DNA of 64,000 nt from Lepidostoma basale (GCA_022606425.2 JAHDVF020001251.1:2528501-2592500), one strand, 5' to 3'. Positions 1 to 10,670 are shown, counted from the first letter of the stretch. The notes: a model not told the origin generated them from the sequence alone. Numbers and translations are program-made.

Positions 1-1059
1 AGACAATTTCCCCTCACCTGTATGGATTGACATGTGTGTAGCTAAGGAACCTTTCTGTGAGAACCTTTTTTCACACACTGAACAATAAAATTTCTTATCC
101 ACGGAATGGTTAAACATGTGTTGAGTTAAGTTACTTTTCCGTGAGAACCGTTTTTCACATACAGAACAAGAAAATGGTCTCTCCGCTGAATGGGTTAACA
201 TGTGAAGAGTTAAGGAACATTTCCATAAGAACCGTTTATCACATACCAAACAAGGAAACTTCTTATCCCCTGTATGGGCTAACATGTGTTGAGACAGGTT
301 ACTTTTCATTGAGAAACCTTTTTCACATACTGAACAAGAAAACTTCTTATCCCCTGTATGGGTTAACATGTGTCGAGTTAAGTAACTTTTCTTTGAGTAA
401 CGTTTTTCACATACTGAACAAAAAAACTTCTTCTCAGAATGGGTTATCATGTGTTTAGTTATTTGTTTTTCAGAATGAAGTTTAGCATGCGTTTTTAATT
501 CTCTCATTAAACGAAATGACAGGCTGCATAAAGTACAGGCATAGTTATGTTTAAGTGTTTGGAGTTTGTTTATAGCTTCTGCTTTGGTGTCGCAATCAGA
601 AATGTCAATATCCGTATAATACAATGGAGCATTTCCTTCACCATTGTTACTGGACATTGATTGATTACAATCGGTATCTGGTTTTTGTCTTACAGGTTCC
701 GGCAGGAACATGCAGGATAGAGGAAATTTCTTGTTGGTCTCCAGAGCATTGATACGATCGCTCTTTATAGGTATTTCTAATTCTTGCTTTACAGAAAATG
801 CTAAAGCGCCACCCTGATCTAGGGTGTGACTAATTCCTGTAGGATTTATCTCCACCTCGCGATCCTCAGATAAATTAAATTGTATGCGATTTGATGAAGG
901 GTTTGGGTCTATTTCGACTTCACGCTTGACAGAGAATTCCAAATTAATCTTCCGATCTTCAGAATAGTCCAACGTCGAAGGTTCCACCTCGGTCTTGATA
1001 GATGACTGCATTATATATTTCGATTCTTGGTCCAATACCATAGTTGGGCTCTGCGACAT
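1..1059 (-). CDS. C2H2 zinc-finger protein, copy A (3' part outside window)
   Basis: Coding exon read leftward from an ATG at 1059 to the window edge with no stop. The N-terminal ~165 residues are acidic and carry IKTE, VKRE and VKQE (SUMO-consensus type). They are followed by one CTLC...H...H finger and then CSVCEKRF-type fingers joined by HTGDKKF-like linkers; six complete fingers and the start of a seventh are visible. Polyzinc-finger proteins of this type are usually nuclear DNA-binding regulators. The start is placed at the ATG just after a conserved splice acceptor (CCATAG at 1069-1074). In this copy the fourth SUMO-like site is lost (DTKAE instead of DIKAE). The same gene recurs to the right as copies B, E, C, D and F on the same strand. 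Whether A is functional cannot be judged because its end is missing. The target DNA is unknown. Confidence 0.85.
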   Translation of the reverse strand, partial: MSQSPTMVLDQESKYIMQSSIKTEVEPSTLDYSEDRKINLEFSVKREVEIDPNPSSNRIQFNLSEDREVEINPTGISHTLDQGGALAFSVKQELEIPIKSDRINALETNKKFPLSCMFLPEPVRQKPDTDCNQSMSSNNGEGNAPLYYTDIDISDCDTKAEAINKLQTLKHNYACTLCSLSFRLMRELKTHAKLHSEKQITKHMITHSEKKFFCSVCEKRYSKKSYLTRHMLTHTGDKKFSCSVCEKGFSMKSNLSQHMLAHTGDKKFPCLVCDKRFLWKCSLTLHMLTHSAERPFSCSVCEKRFSRKSNLTQHMFNHSVDKKFYCSVCEKRFSQKGSLATHMSIHTGEGKLS

Positions 1060-1068
1060 TCTAGACAC

Positions 1069-1394
1069 CTATGGAGTCGTAATTTAATTTCTTACAATCA
1101 ATGTAAAATGCATACATATAATACTTGCTTTGCCTGTTTCTAAACATAACTTACGTTAGTCGTATTTGTAAAAAAAATCACTACGTTCTCGGATTAAATT
1201 GAGCAGGAAATAACTCATCACAAAGTAACGAATTCATGATAACACGATGACGTCAGTGCTTTCTTTTCTTCTTCTTCTTCTTTTTATGGCTTTTCACCTC
1301 TTGTAGGTGTTTTGGCCAGTATCAAGTACGGGTAGTAGTAGTATTAGCAGCATTGCGGTCTCGATTCTATATTGAACCTACCCGGACCTAAGCG
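1069..1394 (-). promoter_or_regulatory. Leader intron and proximal promoter of ZNF copy A
   Basis: An 86-bp intron is predicted at 1069-1154, with donor GTAAGT on the minus strand and acceptor CCATAG directly before the coding exon. Further upstream is a perfect CRE-type palindrome TGACGTCA at 1248-1255, then a TTC-rich run (about 1259-1290), then an AGT-type trinucleotide tract (about 1328-1350). The same order is kept in copies B, C and D and with changes in E, C' and D', so this block moved with the gene. The transcription start is not visible. Confidence 0.6.
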
Positions 1395-1398
1395 GGTA

Positions 1399-2073
1399 TT
1401 CATAATTTATCTGATCAGATCAATAAATAATGAAAATAAAAATAAAATTGATACAAAATTTATTTATTATTATGTATTTAGTGTGCTTCTACTTGTGTTT
1501 ATGTTCGACCTGTAATTTCAATTAAAAACATAATTTTTTTGAACAGATCAATGTTTGGTTTCACATAATTTCTTTTTTTTTCACCAGATAATGGCTCCAA
1601 AATATACTGATGATGAAATCGAAAAAATCTTGTTAGACTCGAGTGATTAAGAAGATTTTGATAGCGACTCGGAGTTCGAATTGTGTGATTCAGACAATTC
1701 TGAAATAGAAGATGTCGTGGAGTCTGATGTTGAACTCACGAGTGAGGAGGTTGATGGGGTCAATGAAAATATATTAAATGAAGAAAATATAGCATTCATG
1801 TCCAAATCTGGCTTTACTTGGAATTCAAATCCTCGTACAAATACTAGAACCAGAACACATAATATAGTATCTTCTTCTGCAGGTCTCAGAGAAGAAGCAA
1901 GAGATATTTTTTCTATAAAAGATGCATTCAGTTTATATCTTTCATCCAGCATGTTAGAAGAAATATTACTTCACACAAATCAATTTTGCCAACATAGATC
2001 TGACTATTTTTTGGGAAAATCGTCGAGGGCATGCCATTACTGTGAACAGGGTTTTTTATCGGCGCATGCTTAA
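1399..2073 (+). pseudogene. piggyBac-like transposase, N-terminal fragment (copy A)
   Basis: ATG at 1591 follows a pyrimidine tract and CACCAG acceptor-like sequence. The translation begins MAPKYTDDEIEKILL and continues with a very acidic stretch (SDSEFELCDSDNSEIEDVVES), then EEARDIFSIKDAFSLYLSSSM. This is the usual layout of a piggyBac transposase N-terminus, with an acidic head leading into the DDE_Tnp_1_7 domain. A TAA at 1648-1650 interrupts the frame and the catalytic domain is absent. The same fragment, with the same TAA, is found at 20024-21522, so the gene was already dead before the region was duplicated. Confidence 0.75.
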
Positions 2074-2125
2074 CGATTATTTTTTGCAAAAAATGAGAGA
2101 ACATCCTGTCTTCCCTTCACACACA

Positions 2126-2579
2126 TGGTTCTAGCAAGATGGCGCCACGCCTCACACTGCAAGAGAGACTATGGTGCTTCTTCGTGATTTGTTCCCTAAC
2201 AAATTGATTAGCCGTTTCGGTGACATCCCCTGGCCACCCAGGTCGCCAGATCTCACTCCTATAGACTTTTTTCTGCGGGGGTACCTCCAAAGTAAAGTGT
2301 TTGAAACAAACCCCGCAACTATCTCTGCACTAAAATAAATTATCGTTCGCGAACTTAATGGCATCCCGACGTCACTTCTCCAGCGAGTGGCACGGAATAC
2401 TGAGGCCAGATTCCAAGAGTGTGTCCGACGTGACGGTCTACATTTAGACAAAATAATTTTTAAGAAACAAAATCCGCACTTCTCATCTTTGTAATAGTTC
2501 TTGAAATAAATGTATATCCTTTACAGTTAATTTTTTATTTAAATTTTAAATCCGAAATCTGCCACCGGACACCCTTTAT
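2126..2579 (+). pseudogene. Tc1/mariner-superfamily transposase C-terminal fragment with 3' TIR
   Basis: The frame reads QDGATPHTARE, then WPPRSPDLTPIDFFLRGYL, then LNGIPTSLLQRVARNTEARF. These are the second and third catalytic-aspartate blocks of IS630/Tc1/mariner transposases of the kind that carry an N-terminal DUF4817 helix-turn-helix. A TAG just upstream (about 2133) and a TAA near 2335 break it. The right end reads CCGGACACCC followed by TTTATA, consistent with a terminal inverted repeat inserted at TA (2578-2579). The paralogous site at 24288 lacks this element and has TA at the equivalent point. The N-terminal half is missing here. Confidence 0.7.
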
Positions 2580-2806
2580 AACATTGCTGGTGTATAATAT
2601 ATAAAATAAAGTATAGACTCTATGCATGGATGAAAAACCAGAATATATGCACATTTCGTCAAAGAAAAACATTACATGTGTTTTAACATTTAAGGAAATA
2701 CTTGGAGGTTGAATATGATTAGAATGCCTGTAAGGGATAAAAAAAAACTGTTATTTAGCACATCATTATTTAAGGAAGAATGTTTTAAGTACTTACATTG
2801 AAATGA

Positions 2807-2894
2807 TCTTCACAGCAATAAAGACGACTTTTAGCAGATAACGACTTATTTTTCTTCAATCTCTTTTCATTGCCTTTAACCATTTCGACCTCGT
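2807..2894 (-). pseudogene. THAP-domain exon fragment (copy A)
   Basis: The minus strand encodes EMVKGNEKRLKKNKSLSAK followed by LYCCEDHFN, matching the middle of a THAP zinc-finger (C2CH) domain where the Cys-x2-His pair lies in a C-x-E/D-H-F block. A perfect donor GTAAGT (2801-2806) follows. The 5' side is cut by the Jockey fragment that begins near 2888, and the next exon is replaced by the Tc/mariner remnant. THAP domains occur in host regulators and in P-element-type transposases; which this was is unknown. Confidence 0.5.
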
Positions 2895-3770
2895 GGCGGG
2901 TTTCATCGGTAAGTTAACTGCCTATGATTCAACTCATAGCCAGCTTTCTCTCCGATCGCCTTTTCAGCGTCAAAATCAACAAGGTCAAATCCCTTGTACG
3001 CTCATCAGAGGAGGAGTTCCCCAAGGTTCAGTATTGACTCCTACTCTGTTCAACATCTACTGCAGAGACATCCCTCTTCCCCGAGATCAGGACACCCACA
3101 TTGCCCAATTCGCTGACGATACAGGAATCATCTCCAGTTCTAAAAGGCCGCTTCTCGCGACCCGCAGGGTGCAAAAACAGGCCGATGTGCTTGAGGTGTG
3201 GTGCAGAAACTGGCGCATTACCATCAACCCGAGTAAAAGCGCAGCGACCCTTTTCAGTAAAAGACACGTTCGGCCAAGACGTTCCTTGGACCAAAACAAT
3301 CAAATACCTTGGGGTTACCTTGGATTCTAAGCTGACATGGAGGCCACACATTACAAATAAAGTCAAAGCCGCGTCAAGAGCAATCTCAGCCCTCTACCCA
3401 ATATTAGGTAGAAACAATAAACTAAGCACCGACAATAAAATCCTGATGTACAAAACGGTCATAAGGCCGATCTTCACTTATGCAGCCCCAATCTGGGGCT
3501 ATGCAACTTCGAGTCACATATGAAAACTCCAAATCCTGCAAAATAAGGCTCCAAAACTCCAAATCCTGCGTTTATCCCTTGGTGCGCCTTCATGGACCAG
3601 GATCACACAACTGCACCTAGAATCGGGAATCCCGATGATAGATGAATTCATTCTGAAACTTGTCAAACGTTTTTACAAAGGACTCCCTTCACATCCTAAC
3701 CCCACAATAAAAGACCTCTCAAATTACGACCCAAACACCTCCAGCCGCCACCAATTTTGATAGTATTTTA
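2888..3770 (+). pseudogene. Jockey-clade reverse transcriptase fragment (copy A)
   Basis: Shows GGVPQGSVLTPTLFNIYC (RT motif 4 region), QFADDTGI (catalytic Asp-Asp block), CRNWRITINPSKSAATLF, and YKTVIRPIFTYAAPIWGYA, typical of Jockey-like non-LTR retrotransposons. A deletion of roughly 25 bp near 3270 shifts frame, and a TGA (about 3521) plus rearranged sequence follow. Both ends are truncated and no endonuclease is present. A paralogous copy is at 24595-25510; each copy has its own small deletion, so both were damaged after they separated. Confidence 0.8.
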
Positions 3771-3847
3771 TACACGTTTTTGTAATTAAGAGTGGACATA
3801 TTAGTAGGGTAGGGGTCAATAAGGTCTGGGATAAAATTTGGGTATTG

Positions 3848-4019
3848 TCAATGCCATCTTGACGTTATAATGTAATTTTCAAGACGGCAATGGTATTGCA
3901 CATTGAACGGGTAGTTGAAGAATATACCATCTCCGATGCCGCATTCACAAATGGCCGAGTCTAGAATGTGAATTGTGGTTAGATGCGCTCTGTGACAACA
4001 GTGTCCGATGCGCATTCTA
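3848..4019 (-). pseudogene. Non-LTR retrotransposon C-terminal tail fragment
   Basis: The minus strand reads NRMRIGHCCHRAHLTTIHIL, then AICECGIGDGIFFNYPFN. This resembles the Cys-rich, RNase-H-adjacent tail of R1/I/Jockey-type pol ORFs (R-I-G-H...L...C..CG...H.). It ends where the mariner at 4020 begins. The same piece lies at about 25567-25742. Confidence 0.5.
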
Positions 4020-4875
4020 TTAGGGGTACCCATAAGTAATGTCGTTTTTTTCGATGCGCCATCTTTAAAATAGTCTCTTTCAGTCTGTAATGACGTGTAA
4101 AAAGTTTTTATTGTGTAAAGGCTACCTGCTCGTGGCCTTGAGACAAGATGGTTCAAAAAAATTAAATCTGGTGATTTGTGTATGGGAAATGAGCCTCGAA
4201 GTACACGACCTGTCCAGGCGGATGAAACAGCCGTGAAGTCTGAAATCGAAGACGACCCGATGCTGACTATTGAGAAATTATCGTAAAAGGTCGGTACATC
4301 CTGGTCCAGTACTCAAAGGATCATAAAAAAGTTGGGCAAGATTAAAAAATAAGGTGTTTGGGTCCCGCACGCATTGACCGATCGCAACGTGGCTCAACGG
4401 CTCAGCATCACCAGATTATTGCAAGAAAAAGAACAATTAAGCCCATTTCTTTGTGATTTAGTGACTGGTGATGATAAATAGGTTTTTATCAAATGTAACG
4501 AAAAAAAAACCAATGGCTAAAATGCGGACAAAAGGCCGTTTCAACCCCAAAACGGTCTTTGCATTCTTAAAACGGGTTATTATGTGCATGGTGGGATTCG
4601 AAAAGAATCATTTACTTCATACTATTGCCACGAGGTCGGACAGTGTCGGCAGAGTTATACTGTCAACAGTTGGATAGCTTAAATGAAACACTACGCCAAA
4701 AGAGGCCAGCTTTGGTGAATAGACGCGCCATTGCTCTTCAGCACGATAACACGCGACCTCATGTTGCGAAATTGACGTGTAAAAAATCTTGGGTGGGTCA
4801 CCCTGTTGCATTCTCCATATTCGCCGGATCTCGCACCATCTGATTCTCATTTATTTCGTTCTATGGAACATTTTT
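4020..4875 (+). pseudogene. mariner transposase remnant
   Basis: The left end TTAGGGGTACCCATAAGTAA follows TA (4018-4019) and looks like a mariner inverted repeat. Translation gives WFKKIKSGDLCMGNEPRS, DPMLTIEKLS, HALTDRNVAQRLS, LCDLVTGDDK, NADKRPFQPQNG, QHDNTRPHVAKLT and PYSPDLAPSDSHLFRSMEHF. These are the helix-turn-helix linker and all three catalytic blocks of a mariner transposase, but they are spread over several frames with stops. The N-terminus is deleted just after the inverted repeat. The right end is cut by a piggyBac-like terminus at TTAA (4875-4878). Confidence 0.8.
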
Positions 4876-4878
4876 TAA

Positions 4879-4998
4879 CCCTTAACGTACCGTGTTCAAA
4901 ACAAAACGCTCGCTCCCATGTGGTCAATTCAGCTTACAGCTAACTTTATCTATAAATATCAAGCATATGACTCGATGAATCAAAATTTAAATTTAAGT
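4879..4998 (+). mobile_element. piggyBac-like element, 5' terminal fragment
   Basis: Begins CCCTTAACGTACCGTG immediately after TTAA and is nearly identical for about 118 bp to the left end of the complete element at 6806-7573. After 4998 the match stops and an RTE-like tail begins, so only one end survives. Confidence 0.65.
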
Positions 4999-5106
4999 GG
5001 AGTGGAGGAAGCCCGAGAGGTGTGCCAGGACAGGCCAGTGTGGCGATCCATCCTCTCTGCCTACCCCTCCGGGGAAATGGCGTGATGGTTAGTTAGTTAG
5101 TTAGTT
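4999..5106 (+). mobile_element. RTE-like retrotransposon 3' end with (GTTA)n tail
   Basis: Encodes the terminal peptide VEEAREVCQDRPVWRSILSA, then YPSGEMA and stop, followed by GTTAGTTAGTTAGTTA. This 5'-truncated tail is the same family as the longer copy ending at 28205. Confidence 0.75.
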
Positions 5107-6236
5107 ACTTTTAGGTTATAATTATGGTGGGATTAAAAATATTCAATTTATTTCTAGGAAACAATATTAATTAATCAGAGATCGGAATGGAATCAGTCGT
5201 ATAGCAGGGACAACGAATGATAAGATGCACCCTGGAGTGGCGGGCGAGAAACGGCTACACAAATTCTGGCAGAATTTTGAATGGTATTGCGCTATTTTAA
5301 TGTTATTTTATTAATTTTAATTAGTTATTTAAAATACAATTAATATGACATTTGATGAATTCAAACATAAAGGTGTTCTTTATACGCGTACTTTGGTCAG
5401 GGAAATTTTAAAATTACCACAGCAACAATAAGAAAGTTCTAATGATATACAATATCGATTTATTCGTTTTACTTACGTGTCATTTTATTAGGTTATGACG
5501 TTTCGTAGTACACTAATTAGTTAATTGGTATAGTCTATTTTAATAATGTTATTTTAATGTAAAATTGTTTTGGCAGGGCAAAAATCTATATCTTTTGGAT
5601 TAGATATTAAGTTTTGATAAAATAATTCACTAGAGTAGCCTGGTTGTGAGAGACCACTAGTCTAATGGGGATATTTTTGTATTGGGATTGAAATTGTTTT
5701 GTTAATGAGCCATATTGGTGCATCTGCATGTTGCAATTCTTCTTTATTTACCATTCCACTGAGTAATTCCAGCAGCACACATACCCAAATACACTATGAG
5801 TTACTTCAGCTGTGTTAGTTTTTCTCTGAAAACAAATGCTGTGATAGGTAAACATATCCTTATATGCAGCATTAGCTGCCTCAGTTGGAAGAATCCAGTA
5901 ATATTAACCATTTTTGGCCATTAAATTCTACATTATGCTGAGATTTAAAATATTCAAAGATAATTAAATTGCTTTCAGGTTATTTCATTTGCTTGAGGAT
6001 GGGGAAGACAACGCAGAAGATAATGGATTGCGCATGTGCAGAGGATGGGGAAAACAACGCAGAAGATACTGGAATGCGCATGTCCAGATGATGGATCCCA
6101 CACCTCGATATATGCGTATCACAAGACAATGTTGTTATCTTTATGAACTAATTTGGAATGGTATGTACAGGTTTAAATTGGATTAATTGGTTTAATTCGT
6201 TACATAAGAATATAGACAATTTATGTTTACTACTCC
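5107..6236. other. AT-rich spacer without a recognisable gene
   Basis: No supported coding region. Two things are visible. A block near 5633-5690 (CTGGTTGTGAGAGACCACTA...) has a diverged relative at about 9268-9320. A short tandem duplication lies at 5993-6090, where GAGGATGGGGAA...CGCAGAAGATA..TGGA occurs twice; it continues into codons for NAHVQMMDPT, related to the non-LTR tail fragments at 45360-45560 and 57421-57560. Confidence 0.5.
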
Positions 6237-6693
6237 ATGATACATTCTCATCTGTCTTACCTTTCCTGTATTTGGGGCTTTGTTACAAAGAAGAAAGCTA
6301 CTGAGATTCAGGTGATCCAAAATCGGGCTGTTAGAAATATTTTCCGTCTACCGTGGCACACTCATATAAGGGACCTATATTCTCAGACGAAAATAATTCC
6401 ATTTCAAATCCATCCAAAATTAGAGATCACTAAAACTATACTACAAATAATAAAGTCATCAACGCACTCTAATACTATCAATATTCAATATGGACGTACA
6501 CCAACATGATACGCGCTCACAGAATAAGATATATATATCAGCGGTGCATTCAGCTAGATTCGGTGTAAAATCCTTACAATTTATAGCCTCTACAGAATTT
6601 AATAAACTCCCTAATGATTTAATAATGATGTCGAACCAAAAACTTCAATCTGATAAAATTAAAAGTAATTTTCTCAAGCTTTATCTAGAATGA
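6237..6693 (+). pseudogene. Non-LTR reverse transcriptase C-terminal fragment
   Basis: Two overlapping frames read MIHSHLSYLSCIWG, then IQVIQNRAVRNIFRLPWHTH, and, after a frameshift near 6490, HDTRSQNKIYISAVHSARFG, then FNKLPNDLIM and a stop at 6691-6693. The pattern (HSHLSYL.W...LQ..QNRA.R.IF, then TR....L.......G...FN.LP) is the conserved C-terminal segment after the RT thumb in CR1/Jockey-group elements. The catalytic domain is missing. Confidence 0.65.
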
Positions 6694-6805
6694 TTTCTGA
6701 ATATAGCAGTGATCTACTTCTCTTTCGTGACTTTGCTCCCTCGCACGACTTATCTTTGCATAAAGGGGGTGATAGACGTACGAACTTAAAGTCTGCGGTT
6801 TTTAA

Positions 6806-7573
6806 CCCTTAACGTACCGTGTTCAAAACAAAACGCTCGCTCCCATGTGGTAAGTTCAGTTTACCGCTAACTTTATCTAAATATCAAGCATATGACTAGA
6901 TGAATCAAAATTAAATTTATGTCATCTTGTAGGGAATTTCATTAGGAATAGATCGATATCTATAACATACATGGATTATTTGAAAAAAAAATCATTATTA
7001 ATTTTTTTCTGTAACCATGCGATTTCTGATATGTAATGCGTCATAGCATACGGGCGACTGGACAAGCGGGTATAAACTTGTCTGCGCGCAGCGGCCGGCG
7101 GGGCGGGGATAAAGGCACCTAGGCAAAATGTATAGTACGTTCAAGACAACGAGTAAGTATTAATATTTTTCCCTTTTGGTAAAGTGTTAATATTTTCACA
7201 GTTCTGATATTATTAAGTTGCGTCCTGCGTTTCCGTCCACAGTGGTATTATTACGTACATATTGAAAAGGTCAAAGATATAATTTATAATACGTTCAAAA
7301 CAGCGAGTAAGTATTTGTCACTTTTGATAAAGTTGTAAATATTAGCAAAACAAATTCTACCTTAACACGAATGAAGGTGAGGGCAGTCTTAGAAAAAATA
7401 TTTTTTTTTGGGATGAAGGAAGTAATTTTTTGTTTTTTTTTTTTATTACGAAATATTGAAAACACTTCAATGGAGGATTACATTTTTTTTATAATATTAG
7501 GGTCCATAGGTTTTAAGAAAATCAACTTTAAATTGGCAGTGGAAACTCAATTTACCACATGGCAACGCGACGG
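6806..7573 (+). mobile_element. Short piggyBac-like element with TTAA target duplication
   Basis: Flanked by TTAA at 6802-6805 and 7574-7577. The left end reads CCCTTAACGTACC and the right end, inverted, CCGTCGCGTTGCC. Both ends then share a subterminal block CCATGTGGTAA. The sequence either side rejoins to match the second tandem block, which carries a single TTAA at 7661-7664, so that block serves as the empty site. The 768-bp body has no transposase; it is a deletion derivative or MITE. The left end is also found alone at 4879-4998. Confidence 0.75.
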
Positions 7574-7625
7574 TTAAGATCGCGAACTTACTTGACTCGA
7601 CGTCGGCGATACACGCGCCAACTTG

Positions 7626-7705
7626 TGGTGATAGACGTACGAACTTAAAGTCTGCGGTTTTTAAGATCGCGATCTTACTTGACTCGACGTCGGCGATACA
7701 CGCGC
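7626..7705. repeat. Second tandem block serving as empty insertion site
   Basis: GTGATAGACGTACGAACTTA and the following bases through CGATACACGCGCCAAC repeat the block formed by 6769-6805 plus 7578-7624. It shows the pre-insertion state of the piggyBac-like element at a single TTAA. Confidence 0.7.
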
Positions 7706-8012
7706 CAACTTACTCATACCGTATCGCGATGTCGTCCACTGAAGAAGCTTTGTGTTATTTAGGAATTATATCGTATTACATTTCAAAAACAAGCGTGCGC
7801 GTCCACGGACTGGCGAAACAAAACGGCGGCTCGCGGCTCGCAGTGCTGCCACACGTACGAGCCAAGACGAGCTACGAGTAAGATTTCAAACCGGTTGGAT
7901 CGCCGACGAACTTACTCGGCGGTTTTAAAGTACGCGTACTTACGGTGACACACGAGCGAAAAAGGTCGTCGAGCCATAAGTACGCGTACTTGCTCGCCCG
8001 TCTATCACCCAC

Positions 8013-9600
8013 TTAAGAGTATGAATGAAACGGACGGGTAAGGAGTTATTTTCCTTTTTTTAAATATATTTTTAGTTCTTATAAAAATTACATATGTTTA
8101 AAGTGATGTCAATATTGTACATATATGTTGGTATGTGTACAAGATATCTGTGTATATATGAAAGTAGATATGTCTATGCAGGTACAGAATATAGAGACAT
8201 TTCGCTCTTATGTACCGTCGCTCTGTCCTTCTCTCTCTTCTTATTGTGAAGATAGGAGTAAAATATGTAAGTTCAATGGGTGTAAAGTGATTTTAATCTA
8301 AAGTTTCTAATTTTGTTTATATGCACATATTTTCTCTGTAATGCTAATGAGAGATATATATTGCAGATTTATATTATTTATATAAATCTCTCTGTAACAA
8401 GTAATATGTATTCCACTGTAATGTATATCTCTGTAATGTAATGCTTTCAGGTATTTCTCTGTAATATACTTATCTGTGTTGTACTTATTTGTTATGTTCT
8501 TCACTGTAATGTATTTCTATGTAGTTTAATGCTCTTAGGTATCTCTCTGTAATGTAATTTTGGTGTGATTTGACGAAATTTATTGATATGTACTTGTGTG
8601 TAAGTGCATTATCATGCATTTAAATGTAAGTGTATGTACGTGTCTGTGTTTTATTATGAGTGTGTGTGTGTGAGAATAAGTGTAGGTATATTTTGGATAG
8701 ATACTGAATATGAATGCTACTAGAAAGACAGTGATATTATTTGGATTTTCTTATTAACATGTATTCGAACTGTGTTCATATTTCATACCATCCGCAATTG
8801 TGTAAAATTAAAAACTGTATGATATGATGATTTAGGTAATTTAATAGAAGTTGAGTAGAAATTTCATATACCTAAATGATATTAGAAATATAGTTGCACT
8901 TTTAACATCAATTTTATTAACGTGCAATTACATAACTTTTTTTTTTAATATGGTTTTTGTTTTTTATTTTCATATGGTGAATACTATTAAGTTAATGGAA
9001 TTCACTATTTAAATGTGTTGTTATATTTCCTTTAAATAGTGCAATTTATGATGTATTAAAATGATAAAATATTATGTAAAATAATTGTATAAAGCAACAA
9101 AATGTTCATATTGTAAAATGTTTTAGTTTTAAGTCAATTTTTTTTTTCTGTTTTCTGAAGGTCCATAATTATTTTATATGTAACTTATCCCTTCTGTCCC
9201 ATAATGAGTTTTCTACTCATGGGAATACAATTTAACTATTGTATGTTTATAAATAAATAAATGTGAAAGAGTCTGGTTGTAAATTACCACTGGTCTGATA
9301 GGGGGGTGTTTGTTTTATGAAGTTTGGATAGGCCATATAACCTAGGGATCTACGAGATCTATAAATTAGGGAGATTATTTGGAGAAAGGACCTTCTTGAT
9401 GTGTAGTGCTGACCATTCACGATCGTTGGACTTAGCGCTATTTGAATGCTTTTGTAAAAATGTTGTTAATTCTTTAGCACAATCGTAACTCCATTTATTA
9501 GCATAGTTTTTGGTAGTTATTTTTGCCGTTCAGGTAATGTATCTAAAATCTCCAGCATGTAATAGGTGAGCTATTCACGAAAACGGCGCTATACAAATTA
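8013..9600. other. AT-rich spacer with degenerate TCTCTGTAATG repeats
   Basis: No coding region is supported. Between about 8325 and 8560 the words TCTCTGTAATGTA and ATGCT(T/C)T(C/T)AGGTAT recur irregularly, including two blocks roughly 85 bp apart, suggesting an old decayed minisatellite. A block at about 9268-9320 is related to 5633-5690. Confidence 0.4.
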
Positions 9601-9606
9601 AACAAA

Positions 9607-9760
9607 CAAACAAACCATCATGCCGTTTCCCTGCAGGGGTAGGCAGAGAGAATTGACCGCCACACTACTCTATCCTGGCAAACCTCTCTAGCTTCTTCCA
9701 CATTTATGTTTCACGCGTCTCCAAAATTTGATTCATTTAATAAATTTGACAAATTAGCCT
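9607..9760 (-). mobile_element. RTE-like 3' end fragment, minus strand
   Basis: AACAAACAAACAAACC precedes ATCATGCCGTTTCCCTGCAG and GGGTAGGCAGAGAG, the reverse complement of the RTE-like 3' end (AYPSGEMA codons). The tail here is GTTT-type, not GTTA. The fragment is diverged and truncated after about 150 bp. Confidence 0.6.
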
Positions 9761-10229
9761 AATTATTGTTGTTATTATTATTATGCCTATATGTAGCATG
9801 AACTGCCTTTTATATGAAGAAAATCCACATTCATATTTGAAATTTCCCCACATAAGGTAAAGGCACCAGTGATTGACAGTTTAAGATAAGGTTTTTAGAC
9901 TCAATGACCGTTTTAAAGATAATTTTAGGAAATTAAATCAGGTGATGTGAAAAATAATAGAATGGTTTGTTGGGAATCGTTTTTAATAATGAAAATAATT
10001 AAAGGTTACTGGTTTAAATAAAAAAAGTTAGATGACCAGTCATTTCTAATCACCAGTGATGGACAGATTAAATTTAATTATGGACAATGGGTAATGAACA
10101 ACGCCCGGTAATGGACATTTAGTATTGGACGTATTACAAAAACGTTTTTTTTAGTTTGAATTATTCTTAGCACCACCTCTTTAGGGCACATAGATGTCCG
10201 GTAAATATTTTTCCATCTCCATTACTTTA

Positions 10230-10670
10230 TTAAAGGTTCTTTAATCCTTTCCACAATGTCTTCCATTTTGTACCAAATCTAATCGGGACTTTCCGGCCAT
10301 CTGAAGGTGTATCCCATAGATAACTGGCCTCCTGACCTGGATGGTTAGTCTTCCACTTAGTAACTTCCTTCTTCCAGAATACTTTAAGCGGTCGGAAGAC
10401 AGCAACATCCATCAGCTGCAATATATGTGTGCTATTTGGATACAAGGCAACTACTTCTATTCCATTCTCTGAACAGAAGTCGGAAAGATGGGTAGTTAAA
10501 TGCGATCCATGGCCGTCCAAAAAGAAAAGGACTGGTAACTGGATTTTGCTCTCATAGAATGTATCACTATACATCCACCCTGATTCTGACCCCCTGATTC
10601 CCCTAGTCTCCGGTACTCTATCAGAAATTGGTTTTGGGATATGTTCATAAGCAAACACTTGGCAGTCAGT
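10230..10670 (-). pseudogene. pogo/Tigger-like DDE transposase fragment
   Basis: Reads VFAYEHIPKPISDRVPETRG, SGWMYSDTFYE, LPVLFFLDGHGSHLTTHLSD and YPNSTHILQLMDVAVFRPLK. FLDGHGSH holds the second catalytic Asp and YPN..H..Q..D the third-Asp region of the DDE_1 family (pogo, Tigger, Jerky). Only about 140 residues of the catalytic core are open. The first-Asp region and the CENP-B-type DNA-binding domain are not recognisable upstream. The ends lack visible inverted repeats. Confidence 0.75.

Larger units (their letters stand above)
6767..8010. mobile_element. Non-autonomous DNA transposon with GGGTGATAGACG ends
   Basis: The left end GGGTGATAGACG (6767-6778) and the right end CGTCTATCACCC (7999-8010) are perfect inverted repeats. 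The interior contains two tandem copies of a motif block (GTGATAGACGTACGAACTTA...CGCGCCAAC), the first split by the piggyBac-like element at 6806-7573, and several GTACGCGTACTT palindromes near the right end. No transposase ORF is seen and no clear target duplication was found, so the superfamily is undetermined. Confidence 0.55.

Noticed and set aside
141..458. Plus-strand ORFs with repeated LTCVE..NFSLRNVFHILNKKTS units (also 14412, 33665, 33998, 41119, 45608, 46280)
   Set aside because: They are the antisense reading of the minus-strand zinc-finger arrays. The ~28-residue periodicity is that of the fingers and the sense frames carry all the C2H2 residues.
8300..8560. Possible CRISPR-like or regulatory array of TCTCTGTAATG
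   Set aside because: Spacing is irregular, copies are degenerate, and the region is AT-rich eukaryotic spacer.
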